DNA of 64,000 nt from Rhytidiadelphus loreus (lineage: Eukaryota > Streptophyta > Bryopsida > Hypnales > Hylocomiaceae): assembly GCA_947034895.1 (NCBI GenBank), contig OX344764.1, positions 15,810,001 to 15,874,000 of the forward strand, written 5' to 3'. A program made the position numbers and the translations under genes. Within the stretch, counting starts at the first letter, position 1, and every line of letters starts with the position of its first letter. Below the pieces are notes generated by a model. It had not been told where the DNA came from. It did not search any database and saw nothing but the letters and a program-made list of their open reading frames with translations. Positions 49,283 to 61,764 of the stretch are shown here, piece after piece.

Positions 49283-50783
49283 CACTAGAAGAAACTTGTT
49301 TTTTTTGTGTTTGACCTTGGATGTGGATGTCTCAATGGACATCAAGATGTCCAAGGATGGATAGGCTAAAATGGTCAATTTTCAAGGATGTTGAAGAAAA
49401 CGTTGACAAATTTGTGTAAAAATGTGTTGATGCTATCATGGACATTGACATTTTAACTAACATGAACAAAAGCACAATGATGTTTTTTTTAACATTTAAA
49501 AAACATAATATTGCCACATTAGTGAAGAGCCCCATTTTCATCCATTTTTACTTTGTATAATTATGTAGAAGTTATTGTGGGTTGCAATGAAAGGTTGATT
49601 AGATGTGGAAAAAAAGGGGAAGGATAGTCATTTGGTTGCGTTTTACAAAGAAAAGTTGATATGGCATCCAATAAGGCTGATGTGGCATGCCACAACATTA
49701 CACCTTCCTACCACTTGATGATTTTCATCATTTTAGTATAACTCAAACATCACAACATTTTCTGAGATATCAATGAAGACAAATATATATTCATATTGAT
49801 GCTCATATCAATGCATGTGGCATGCTATCTAACATCCAATTAACCATGTTCAACAAATATTGAGACATTTACTAAGCACCAAAGGACATCTTTTTAGATG
49901 TCTAGAAAAATACCTTAACAACTTTACAAACATCTTCTATGACATTGATGATTACCTCTTTTCATTTTCATGTATGCTTTAAACAATGAGGATGGATGCA
50001 ATTCAGAGAGAATGTTAAAAAATGTCAAAGAAAATGTTCCTTCCAACCCTTCTTTGAAATCTAGCCATTACTTTTGATTGGAGGCTTCAAGTCTCAAGCG
50101 GATTTTTGGAAATGAAACTTAGTTGCATTAGACATTATGAAATGCACGTGTGCATCATGTAAAACACATGTGATTGTCCATATTAATGTTATGCCAAATA
50201 ATGCATTCAATCACATTAATGTCAAAGGCGATATTATAGTGTTCACCTAGATTGTACTAGACATTTGAAGAGGCATTCATGATGAAACGTATATGTCTAA
50301 GTTGACTTCTCAAAACATCTAGATGTCTAAGTTGACATCTTAGAAAAAGTTTAATAAAATGTCTAGACGTCTAAGTTGACATCTAAAAAATACATTTCAA
50401 TCCTCAAACACCAAGAAAGTCTGTTGACTTGGCATGCCACGTCATCTTCGCTAGATTCCATGTTAGTTTTTTTGTTGCCACATTAGGTACTATGTCATAG
50501 GTGGGTCGGATGACAAAATCCTACGTGGCTTTTGTCACTTGCATGATGCTCACATGGCTCTAAGGTGGTAGCCACATGGCAAGATTTCAATACCCCTTTG
50601 ACCCACGTCTCTATGGACATTAACTTAGAAATATGTAATGTTAGGGCATCAAGTTTAATGTTTTTTCCATGTCAATTTTGATAGGATTTTTTAGACACCA
50701 ACATTGATATGAGCAAACATCACCTAGAACATTTGCCTATACTAGATTTTGGACACCAAAATGAACACATGTTTCTTCTATTG
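49283..50783. mobile_element. Non-autonomous CACTA-type element, 1501 bp
   Basis: The left end is CACTAGAAGAAACTTGTT. The right end, reverse-complemented, is CAATAGAAGAAACATGTG. ACA flanks both sides (49280-49282 and 50784-50786). The right terminal CACTA has mutated to CAATA. Around 50290-50390 the words ATCTAGATGTCTAAGTTGAC recur three times, echoing the loop of the MITE at 46869-47084. No coding sequence. Confidence 0.65.
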
Positions 50784-51652
50784 ACACTTTACATTATATT
50801 GAAGGTTGTGTATTGTCTTGTCAAACCACTTAGTGGAGTTTTGTGCAAGGTTTAGCCATACCTTCTCATATTAGTATAGATTAAAGGTGAGTTTCATCTC
50901 ATTCTTGTATTTGAATGTAACATTGACTATACTTACAAGGCACTCACAAAGCCCGATTGTTGTGTCATTATTGTTATTTACTCATGTTTGTCACATGTTG
51001 GCACGATATGATTTTGGCATGATGTATTTGTACACAATAAAGATAATGAGATCCAAAATTGGCCTATCCAATTGTGACCCTTATGGATTTGAAACAAAAG
51101 ATCTATATAGTGACAAATCTACTTGGAATTGTGGTTGAAAGGGTTGAAATAGGATTAAAAAGTCAAGATTTTATGACAATGGTGAACTCTACTAAGCAAT
51201 TTTCACACATGGCAAAAGATTTAATCATTGTTCTACAATTTTGAGTGATGTTTTTGAATTATCATTGCAAGAATGTAGTGAGCCACATAAAAATGGAAAT
51301 GGTCAAAGATAGATCCTTTTAGAAACAAGGATGGGAAGTTAAATGTTTTTGCTTTGATTACATATAACATGTCTTTTATTTCTCAAAAATGAGTTGACCA
51401 AAATATATGTAAAAAATTATTTGAGTTTACCTTTCTATTGCAAATTTGCAAATCCAATCAATCTAATTTTCTTCATTCTTACTTGAAAGAATCACAGTAC
51501 TTTCATTTTTCCCAAAAAAATTGAAAAATTTAGGACTTATAGAAAACAGATGATTTCATCTCTAAAAAATAAAATAAAATAATTTCCATTTATACTTAGT
51601 GACAAAATAGAACTTATATAGATTTTGAAGTTGTTCATACGATCAATCAATC

Positions 51653-51872
51653 ATGGCCAGGGTGAAATGACCCCCTCATTGCCCCTCCAGGGCAAACCCT
51701 AAAATTTTTTATTTGCAAGGCTTAATTTTTTTTTGAAATTCTGAATTCATATTTGCAATCAAAGGCCCCAAATTACTGTAAAGAAATGCAAGAATCATCA
51801 AAAAATTGGCACAACATAGGAGGCTTTTTTTTCAAACCTAACTTGACCGGGGCAATGAGGGGTCAATTCTCC
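51653..51872. mobile_element. ~220-bp foldback element
   Basis: The left arm (GGCCAGGGTGAAATGACCCC, CTCATTGCCCC) pairs with the right arm (GGGGCAATGAGGGGTCAATTC). The core is AT-rich. Arms resemble those at 36841-37099. Confidence 0.6.
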
Positions 51873-53306
51873 TTGCGCATCAATCATAGGCTTTGTCCCT
51901 TAACCCTAGAATGCAACGCTAGTCACTGTAGGATTCATCTATTTTAGTATCTTTTGAATCAATTGCTTAAAAAAATTCAAAAGTCCTCATTGGAGGCCAA
52001 TCTATTGCAAGACTTTTTTTCAAGCAAAATTTCAAAGATGAACATTTGCACTTCATTATACAAAAGGATTCCCTATGGATATTTCATAACCAATGTCACA
52101 GGGCTAAGGGTTAATAAAAACACTATTTTCAATTTGATCAAAAAAATCATGCTGTGGGAAACAATCCATTATGTATATTTTGGCTATTGGAGAGGGCTGC
52201 AAGTTCCCAACTTGAAACCCACCTGAGAACCGCCGAAACTCGCCAAAACCCTCCTGCACTGATCTAACCAAGAGACTGCCAAGTCATCTTTTTTGAAAAA
52301 ATAATAATTAAATAAATAAAAATTTAACTTTGTTTCTCATTTTAAGGACTTAAAAAAAAATTGTTTTTTTTAAATAAAATAAAAAATCTGACAGCGGAGT
52401 TCGAGAAGACCAGGGGGAACGAAACTGGGAACAAGCCCAAAACAACCCTCCAACTGCCCTAATCTCATCTAATGCCATTACTGTTAACATAAAATCTATT
52501 GGAAGTAAGAGTACACTCTACATCCACTATCTAATCATATTGTACATTCTAAAAACCTCATTTACTGTTTATTAGAGAGAAGAAAATTACATTACATTCG
52601 AAGGTTGCTAACCAGGAAGAAATGTAGGAAAACTAATAAGCATCTCTTAAAGAGTTTATTTTACATTCTCTAATAATAAAAACTTCGAAAATTCAGAACT
52701 TCTGCATACGACAGATAACAATTTCCTTAATGTGTAGAATTGTTGTTGTTGTTCCAACACGAATACGTACAATCTTGACTAGTCTCATTGCCTTACATGC
52801 AAACTTGTAGAAGTCAAGTCTTCAAGGTTCGGCATTTGGGATGAAATATCAATGCATGAACATGCAGAATAATCCGTACACAATGTACACATTTCAATTT
52901 TCAAGGACAGACCTCTATTGTCAATCACTACAGTCAGTATTCAGTCCTCGACAGTCGCGCTCTTTCCCGATCATCTGCCTGCACACTCTTCTCCGGAGAC
53001 GCATCATTTGAGCACACGTACGATTTCTGAGACATATTTATGGATCTCCCAATGTGCGACAAAATACACTTGCAGGAAAAAGCCAGTTCAAATAGGTCAA
53101 TATTTATAAAGACTTATGGAAAGAATTGAAAGGTCGCAAGATTACGATATTCAAGTACAGGTCAACATTGGTCCAAAAACTATTCTTCCGAAATTATTTA
53201 CATCTCTGTTCTAGTCTAGGACAGCATAAAAACGGTCTCGACTTCACAGTTCGCATTGGGAAATGAAAAGCTCCCCAGAATATCAACGAGCTGGTAAGAA
53301 CTGTCT
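51873..53306. other. Intergenic sequence with one foldback, 3' flank of the USP gene
   Basis: At about 52194-52438 arms GGGCTGCAAGTTCCCA and TGGGAACAAGCCC flank an AT-rich core, a likely small foldback element. From about 52560 to 53306 the sequence lies downstream of the minus-strand USP gene and probably includes its 3' UTR. No other gene is visible. Confidence 0.4.
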
Positions 53307-55688
53307 TTAGGTAGCACGTTTATGCTCTGGAGCTGACTCGGTCCCGGGACTCTCAGGGACCTTCGGCATCCTTGCTACAATCAGAGGGCATGGGCTGTTG
53401 TGGGCAAGGTAGTCGGTAATGCTGCTGAGAAGGGTCCTGAAAAGTATATGAACGGATTCGGATACGACATCAGAACTTGCTTCCCACGCCGAATGACAAT
53501 ATCTTAAAGAGAACTCGATGATAAGGAAAACATTTATCCCAGATATGTGCAGTACAAGGATGGTGTAATTCAACAGCCAGTATGAGAGAATGTCTAAGCC
53601 ATACCTAGAAAGAGCACTCCGGTCATGAGTGCCAATAATGACTGCATCAGCTTGGAGATTTGTCAGTCCCTCGACAACCTTAAATTCAGGTTGACCAGTC
53701 ACCACGACACCCTCGCATTTGATCTGAAGAAATAAGACGACACCATTCAGATATAACAGAACGTTTTGAAATTTCCGCAAATTGTAGATTTACCGACTGT
53801 TAAGCGATGTCTGTGCTCACCTTCGTTTCTTTAGCAGCATACTGCATGTACTTCTCTACCAGATTTTCGCTGTCATCTAAGGCTTCCACCTCCGTTTTCC
53901 CAGGAGAGTCACTCGGTATATACACCTCCTCGATACCAAATTCTCCTAATTTTATTACAAGAACATCCCACAAGATCAAACACTGAAAACTTCCAAGGGT
54001 TTATTATCAAAACGTCTGACAAACACCCATCAGAATACTGAAAAACTCCAAAGCTGCAAGGACTTAGCACCACAATCTAAATTGGCACATCCAAGAAGTA
54101 CTCACCAGTCCCTGCGGTGGTCACGGGAGGTACAGACTGATTCACGTGGTAGAGGATGACCTTATCCTCTTCATTGGCGAAATTCTCGAGTGCCCATTTG
54201 AACGCATACACAGCCTGCGAAAAACAGAACAATAATGATCATTAGTTCAAAGAATAAATAATGTTTCAGTCTCTAGGTTGAAATGTCACCAACTCGGTAC
54301 TATAAAAATAAGTCTACAGTGTTTCTGTGTTTCAAAGAGGAAGCTGCCGCAACTCTCCAGAGAAACAATTAGTCTGAACTGATCGTTACATTGAATAGCT
54401 GACACAATAACTAAGATTGAGGACCGAATCGGAAAGGCTGTAGAAATAGTTGAAGCACCTCTCGTGACTGGTCAACAGCAATGACGATCTTCCTGCTCCC
54501 TCCAGAAGAATTTAATGGGTCATGGTTGCTCAGTTCCTCTTCGCTGTGTCGAACGACAGCCACCGGGCACGTCGCATTGTGAAGCACATAATCACTGTTA
54601 CTCCCCATAATCGCCCTATAACATGCGATAGAAAGCGTGGTCAGAAGAAATGCGAAAGATTCTCATATCGCCAGGACTCCAATCGAGTGTTTGATAGGTA
54701 CTCACCGTTTGATGACTCCACTCCCTTTGCTGCCAACCACAATTACATCAGCACCGAGACGATTGGCCTCGTCGACTATCCACGTTCCAGCATCACCCTT
54801 CACAACCTCACCTGTGCAGGGAACCTGTTGCACATTGCAAGCAAATTGGGATTTGATTACTGAAATTTCAAATCATAGCGACATTTTTTGATAATATGAA
54901 AGTGAAAAGATTCACCGACACCGCATGCCTCTGTCTGAACTAATACAAAACGTTGTAATAAAAGACTCCGCAGTATAGTATAATATTGCTTCTTGTAGTA
55001 CAAGAATAACTGTAAACACATGAATATAGGTCACAATCGAGCAGGACAGAGAGAGGGGATCGCAGTGCTAAGGTCGTAACCACAAGAATCATATGCTTCC
55101 TTCAGAGTTTGTCACACATAGCTTTTCATCTTCGTCACTGTATCATCCTGGTCACAACAAAAATGAAGGCTGGACCACCTTGAGAAGGTAACGATAACTT
55201 ACATCAGCCTGCTTGCATTGCGAAATACATTTGGCAATAAGTTTCTTGGCGTCTGTAGTTACATTTTTGGCATTCACTTCTGTATCAACCGCTGATGGAA
55301 TTACCGTTGGTCCGTACTCTGCATCGAACCGACAGGAAAATGTTAAACGAAACTTAGATATGATTCAAAACTTTCGCAAAGTGCAAGCAAAAGTCGGCTC
55401 ACGAGAAACTGACTTTCCATATCTTGTTAAAAGAGACAGAGACGGAGTTAAACCACGGACTATTGAAAGAGCGAAACACGACAGTTAGTCATGCACATTG
55501 ATTCATGAATAGGTCAACTTACCGGCGGCCAGATCTGTTGATGGATAGGTGATATCGACGAAAGGAGCAGCTGTAAGTGCCACCACATGATCCGTTTTGC
55601 GCACTAAATTGTGCAGCGCCCATGTGAAGGCATAGGCAGAAACCTCCGAATCATCAACAGCTACCATTATCTTCCGACCGCTCGCCAT
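53307..55688 (-). CDS. Tandem universal stress protein (two USP domains), eight exons
   Basis: USP domains are alpha/beta nucleotide-binding folds that respond to stress; double-domain forms exist in many organisms. Minus-strand exons are 55688-55523, 55318-55203, 54824-54706, 54615-54459, 54214-54106, 53945-53821, 53723-53605 and 53436-53307. All junctions are GT..AG and the total is 346 aa plus stop. Domain 1 (about 5-160) begins KIMVAVDDSE and carries the ATP motif G-2x-G-9x-G-S at G125, G128, G138-S139. Domain 2 (about 174-330) begins KIVIAVDQSRE, but its motif reads G295, D298, S308-S309, so ATP binding there is probably lost. No signal peptide or membrane segment: likely cytosolic. The start MASGRK is the first ATG of the domain. 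A 5' UTR intron (donor near 55952, acceptor near 55750) is possible. Confidence 0.9.
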
Positions 55689-56450
55689 GGCCACCGAAAT
55701 GTCTGAGCTCACAAGACACACGCGCTCCAAGACTATACGCGACTCTGAAATCACACAATGCCATAACATTCATAAAATTATTAAAAAAATGCTCAAATGA
55801 ACCTGAGGGATACCAGATCGCACAATGCCGCTTGAGGTGTGCAATGCACATAGCCGACGCCTTCACAACTCAAATGCACACCTTTTCAAGAGCGGCTAAA
55901 TGCGAAGCTCAATATCTAAAGCTAAGCATTCGTAGATACATCAAAAAAACTTACAAAAAAACGAAGCAGATACAAAGCTCCAACGCAAAGATAAATTGAA
56001 GTTCCAAAAAAGTTCAAGAAGCTCAGGGTTCAACCTGCAAAACCTTCGAAAACGCCACCAAAATGCTCGAAACACGTAGACTCCAAAACAATACACCGTA
56101 AGCTCAAAACAAAGCTCAGCTGAACTTCTACTTCGATCTGCGAGATTGAAACCCTTCGATATATCGAGAGATGGTTGCAAATAATTTGAGGGACGAGAAG
56201 AGAACGCAAGAGAACTAAATATGGAACACAACGAGCGCAGCGCATGAGAGAAGCTCGACCACGTGGCCATGCGGTAGTGGTAAAATTCGCTATAATCTCA
56301 CGTGGACTAGCCATTATTATGTTGAAGACCGTGACATGACTCAGCTCAGGAAGCTCCAAGTGTCGAGCTTGGACGGTGCCAGATGGTGTTGGCACCAACG
56401 AGATCTGAAGGACGGACGGACGAGGTTGCTGGCAGATATGGACGAGAGTT
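55689..56450 (-). promoter_or_regulatory. 5' leader and promoter region of the USP gene
   Basis: Reading leftward on the minus strand, a TTTTTTGTAAGT donor-like site near 55952 and a GTGATTTCAG acceptor-like site near 55750 suggest a leader intron. Composition is GC-richer than the flanking intergenic DNA. Open frames here look like leader sequence. Confidence 0.35.
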
Positions 56451-59270
56451 AAGGTATCGTTATATTTTGGTGACGGAGATGCATCTCTTTGTCGTCAAAT
56501 CTTGATGTGTTCTATAATTAATCTTTTATATGAACTCATTGAATTCCTTGCAATGACAATGTGGTTTTTGAGGTTTCAATTAGTTGTTGCGATTTGACTT
56601 TTGACTTGTTTGTGTATGTAATTTATATTTTTAGATGCACATTTTCAATTCAAATCTAAAAATATAATTTGCACGCACATGCGAGTTTAGATGAGTTTTC
56701 TATGAATTATTAAGTGGTTGTGTCTCAAAAATTCAATTTCTACAACTATCGAAGGACTTGAGAGGAATTGCCACTTGGTAGTTCTTTTAACATATGACAA
56801 TCTTGGTTTGTCCTTGAAGATAATAGCATGAGAAAACATGTTTTAGGCCCTAAAAATTGTATTTTATAACTTTTTTTCAATTTTTTTTCTCACTTTTAGT
56901 TGTTACAATGTAACATCTTGGTGTTTGGATTGTAGTAAAAAGCATTTTTGGATTCTTGATGAATTTGTTGATGTTTTTGGATGTTTTATTCTTTTCGAAA
57001 GGATCATAGTAGTACAAGGCCTATAAGTTTTTAACAAAGTAGATTCAAGTTTTTAATTTATGGTGTGCTAATTTCCAACCCTAGCATTTACATCATACTA
57101 AAAGATGGAAACTAAATTCAACATTTTCTAATCTTCATTGAATTTTGGAGTTGAGATATCCCCATAGGCACGCAATAAATAAAATATTTACTACTTTAAA
57201 TTAAAAGATCTCACAAATGATAAGGAATTGAGTTTGAAATTATTTGTATGTGTTCTTCATGAAGTTGAGATTAATGTGATCTTATAGTTACAATTGTTAT
57301 TGTTTAAATTTCTTTTCATTGAAAAATCTTGACACAAAAGTCAACAATGCTAGTGTGTGACCATGAAAATACAAGCACGTGAGCCTTAAGTTTATGTATA
57401 AGTAAATATCCTACAACCATCAAAGGTGCTTATTATATAAACATGAAATATAGGATATATTTATAACTTTTGATTGGGGCAAATGATTGGGTGAAAAAAT
57501 CATATCCCCCCAAGATACATTTTTGGACCTTGTATCAAAATCAAATCAAAATAAATGTTGCTAGAATTGACAGTATAGAAACCTATTTGAATTGCATTCT
57601 TCCTTTGATATACATTTGTCATTAAGGGGTTACTTTAGAGTTAGTTCATATTAGAGTCTACATGAAGTCTTATATTAAAATTTATTGTATGAATAGAATA
57701 TGGTCTACACTTCGTTGTTGTTTGTTATTTTTGAAATGTTATTATTTTTTAAAGGTTCCAACTTTGAAAATATTAATTGAGATTTATTTTATTCAAATAT
57801 ATAAATTTTGAAAAAAAATCTATTTTATTAAATTATTGCATTTCTAAAAGAATAGGATAGATAAAAAAAATTCTATTATCCATGGGACTACAAAACAATC
57901 TTAGGTTCCAAAATAGGTTCTCAATAGGATTATTTTTTGTCCTCTTGGACTTCAAGTTCACATTTAAATATAAAGGAGACAGTATAAGGTCTTTGAAATT
58001 CTCAATCTTAAGTTAACTTTTCTTTTTTTTGTCTTCTATTTTCCTAATTTTGCTATTATTTTTGTATATGTTATAGTATTTCTTTTAGTTTTTTCTCATT
58101 CTTTTTTTTGTCTAAATCCAAGATTCAACTCCACACAAGCCCATAGCAACTACAATTTCACCTTAATTGAACCTCATTTAGGAAAGGCCTCTATTGCATC
58201 AATATGCAAATTCAACCTTGTATGATTTCACATTTAGTAATTTACATTGTGACATATTTAATATTTTTCATCCTTTAGAGTCTTAGTTTGGAGATTTAGG
58301 ATTTGAGATGTAGAGTTCTTCTATTTTTATTGTTAGAGACTTCAGGTGCAAATGCTCAAGCATTGAAAATCTTGCATCTACTAGTTTATTTCAACGTTAA
58401 CACTATAATTATTAAAGAATACCTCTAATTGTTGTTTACATTTGGATCGTATTTGTATAAAGACAATTCCTTCACTTCATCTTTCAAAAACATGCCTTCT
58501 CATGAATGCTTGGTTGACAAGCTAAGCAACGCTATTAGAGTTTCATCCAACAACCTTACAATTAAAAAGAAGAAGAAGATTGAGAGAGTGATGAAGGATT
58601 GTTAAGCCACCTATATATATGGTGTTGTCAACCCAATTTTTTGGGTGTATTTCTTATTGATTATTGTACACAACTATTAGGATTGGCAAAAATTAAATAA
58701 AAAAAACAAAAGTTGACTTTTTTTCAAAATTACTTTGAGAGAGAGTTAGAAAACAAGGAAATAGATGTTGCAAACTATTAGAAAACGGACCTTATGCAAA
58801 TCTTAGAATAATAAACTTGTCACTTATCTAACCTGTAAACGCCATGGAGGACATTTTTCAGCCAACGAATGACAAAAAATCACTCCATCTGAGACAAAAG
58901 TGCAACTATTCATCCTCCAAATTTTGTATGAAAAAGGAACATCTTCTACAATAGTTTAACTTCCAATGAGTGCTTTTGCATTTTTCAAAAGCCAACAATT
59001 CACACAGTGACAAAACAAATGATTTCCATGGTGATCGGCCCGGCATTCAAGGGTTAATTTTCCTACAATGAAGGGGTCAAATTCTTGAATTTTTTTTGGA
59101 TATATTTTTTTTATTCATCAATCAAAATATCATTCTCGGAGATGCTCAAATACAAACTGAAGTAATCAACCTCATTTCATTTGAGTAGGATGGATTCGGA
59201 GAAAGCTATTGCAATTGAGTGGTGACTAGCTTATGTAAATTGACGAGGTTTTTCAAATATGGCATTGCAG
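56451..59270. other. AT-rich intergenic sequence upstream of the CHS pseudogene
   Basis: No gene and no exon 1 for the downstream pseudogene was found. Positions 58850-58960 match a dispersed repeat also present at 32950-33080. Confidence 0.45.
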
Positions 59271-60285
59271 GCGACAAGTTGGGGATCCAAAAGCGTCACC
59301 TGTTTCTTAAAGAGGAGGTGCTCAAGGCCAACCCGGGAATCTGCAGACATGGAGCCTTCGCTGAACGCATGCCACAACATCGTGGTGGTGCAGGTGCCCA
59401 AGCTCGCGGCCGAGGCCGCAGTGAAGGCGATCAAGGAGTGGGGAGGACGCAAGGCCGACATCACACACGTTGTCTTCACCACCAGCGGCATGAACATGCT
59501 AGGCGCAGACCACGCCAAGCTGTTGGCCCTGGCCAAGCTGTTGGGCCTGAAGCCCACTGTGAAGCGCATCATGATGTACCAAACGGGTTGCTTCGATGGC
59601 GCCTCCGTGCTGCGTGTGGCTAAGGACTTGGCCGAGAACAACAAGAACGCACGCGTGCTTGCTGTGTGCAGTGAGGTCACGGCCATTACCTACCGTGCGC
59701 CGAGCCAGCACCACTTGGACGGACTGGTGGGCTTGGTGCTCTTCGGCGACGGTGCTGGTGTGTATGTTGTGGGCCCCGACCCCACGTCGCAAGTAGAGAA
59801 GGCTTTGTTCGAGGTGCACAGGGCCGAGGAGACCATCTTGCCTGAAAGTGATGGTGCCATTGATGGCCATCTCACCGAAGCAGGGCTCATCTTCCACCTC
59901 ATGAAGGACGTCCCCAGACTCATCTCCAAGAACATCAAGAAGTTTCTGAAGGAGGCCAGGGAGTGTGTGGGATCGCCGAAGTAGAACGAGATGTTCTGGG
60001 CCGTGCATCCCGGAGGCCTGGCCATTCTGGACCAGGTGGAGGCCAAACTGAAGCTCTCCAAGAACAAGATGCAGGGCTTACCCGAACGTGTTGTCGGAGT
60101 ACGGCAACATGTCGAGTTCCTCGGTGATATTCGTATTGGACCAGATTCGGCAGAGGTCTTTGCAAATGGGTGCGTCCACGCTCGGCGAGGGCAGCGAACT
60201 CGGCTTCTTCATCGGTTTCAGACTGGGCCTCACGCTGAAGGTGCTGGTGCTTCGGGCTGCAGCCAACGCCGCCATCGTTCAGAAT
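59271..60285 (+). pseudogene. Chalcone-synthase-family (type III polyketide synthase) exon 2, inactivated
   Basis: Intact relatives condense p-coumaroyl-CoA with malonyl-CoA to start flavonoid synthesis. The segment begins after a GCAG acceptor with GC GAC AAG, the phase at which CHS genes split a conserved Cys codon; exon 1 is absent. Retained motifs: YQTGCF with the catalytic Cys, WAVHPGG with the catalytic His, and YGNMSS with the catalytic Asn. Lesions: a frame change near 59345 after ANPGIC, an in-frame TAG at 59982-59984 where the family has Trp, and a second frame change near 60072-60088. The GFGPG loop is changed to GFRLG, and a ~15-bp duplication gives LLALAKLL. The closest resemblance I recall is moss CHS. 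It is clearly non-functional as CHS. Confidence 0.9.
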
Positions 60286-61002
60286 TTATTTTTGGTAGAT
60301 TTTAGCATTGGAGTTCATCTCATCAATGAATTGGCAACAACTGTACAAAGAAAATTAGATGAGTGCTCGTAATGTCATGTAGGTAGGTTGATTCCTGTGT
60401 TGCAGTTTTTGCAACCTCATTCATTTGCAGCTGTGCATTGTGATTTCAAATAGAAATGTGCAGCTGGCAGAAGGAATTGGTGTACAGACAACCCAATCCA
60501 TCCATTTCTTTCCTGAAGAAATCGCTAATCAGAACTCTTTTTTACTCAGAATTTTCTCCCGGCTAGCACATCAATTGCATGACTTTCCAGGTTGTTGTTT
60601 GCGTCCGACTGGGTTGCATCGGGAAATTAAGCCTTACAGTTAATTCCGGAAAGTTTTGCATGTCTATGGACACTCAGCAGATCGCAGTTTCATTGCAAAT
60701 AGCCCATTTAACCAGAGGCAGAATTGAGAATCGGCGAGCGACCAGACATGAGCACAGACTTAGCTTTCAATGGAATGAATTCTACCTTGCAGACTCCTTC
60801 ATGATGCGATGTGGATCATGCGAGTAACCCCCATTAAGCTTGACAAATTCAGGCATGGCACAACATTCGAGATTTCTTAGGCCAAGCTACTGTACGTGGC
60901 GTGGGACCAAATGCAAGTTCGGGTATTCGTAATCTCAATGACCATGGCAAGTAAAATTATTGATCATCGGGACTGGAGATTCTAATTCAAACAAGTTGTT
61001 CA
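60286..61002. other. 3' flank of the CHS pseudogene
   Basis: The open frame of the pseudogene runs on to 60372 because the expected terminal stop is lost. Beyond that only short open frames occur. Confidence 0.45.
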
Positions 61003-61427
61003 AATAAAATATGAAATGATTTCTAGAAGAGGTTGAAAATGAACTAAAATGGCATGTTTTTCAACTCAAATAATTATAGAGGACACATTTAGATGACTAT
61101 TGAGTCAATATTCAACTCAAAATGAGCTTTCAATAATGAATTACTTTTAAGAATTTTTTGTTCATTTTTTAGACAATTTTTTCTTATATAATATAGGGGT
61201 GTGAAAGTTATTTTTCAGTTCTACAGTATCTTTTTACTTCAAAAATTTGTAACTAATTATTATTAACAAATAAAAATATCAATAATTCAAAACATAAACT
61301 TTCAAAGTAGGAAAATCTATTCATATTTTTTAAATTTTTTTAAATTTAAAATTCAAAAAGTATATAGGGGGTCCAAAGTTTTGTTCGCACATGATTTTTA
61401 ATGAACACTCTAAATGACCTCCCCGAG
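61003..61427. mobile_element. Truncated inverted relative of the 589-bp MITE
   Basis: In reverse complement it starts CTCGGGGAGGTCATTTAGAG and follows 6831-7280 closely through the ATTGACTCAATATT region. The part equivalent to 7281-7419 is missing, so no paired end or duplication can be shown. Confidence 0.8.
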
Positions 61428-61469
61428 TGTGGATGCCCTCATGGAGATCCGACAACCCCATAGGATCCA

Positions 61470-61760
61470 GAGTTCCATCACTACACAGGAAGAATGGCAG
61501 GACGTCACCCTAGGGGTGTTATAATTCAACCTCAAATTCAACATGCATCTTTAGTCTTTACCTCCCCCAAACTTTCTTAAAACATAAAGTTTGGAGGGGT
61601 AAAAATGCATGTTGAATTATATCACCCTCGGAGTGACACCCCACCGTTCTTCCTGTGACTAATTATGCAGTGGATCTTTGAGTTCCATCACTGATCATGT
61701 AGTGGATCTTTGAATTTCATCACTGATCATGCAGTGGAACTTTGAGTTCCACTGTTCACT
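61470..61760. repeat. ~33-bp tandem repeat interrupted by a foldback element
   Basis: Units resemble GATCATGCAGTGGATCTTTG followed by AGTTCCATCACT. One partial copy lies left of the foldback (61472-61490) and about three lie right of it (61664-61760). Confidence 0.7.
61494..61657. mobile_element. ~165-bp foldback element
   Basis: The ends ACACAGGAAGAATGGC and CCGTTCTTCCTGTG pair, and a long inner palindrome is built on ATTCAACATGCAT and ATGCATGTTGAAT. ACTA lies at both flanks (61490-61493 and 61658-61661), a possible short target duplication. It is inserted in the 33-bp tandem repeat. Confidence 0.65.
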
Positions 61761-61764
61761 TCTC

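Noticed and set aside
56255..56300. tRNA-like A-box (GCGGTAGTGGTAAAATTCG)
   Set aside because: No matching T-arm/B-box or cloverleaf could be formed downstream.
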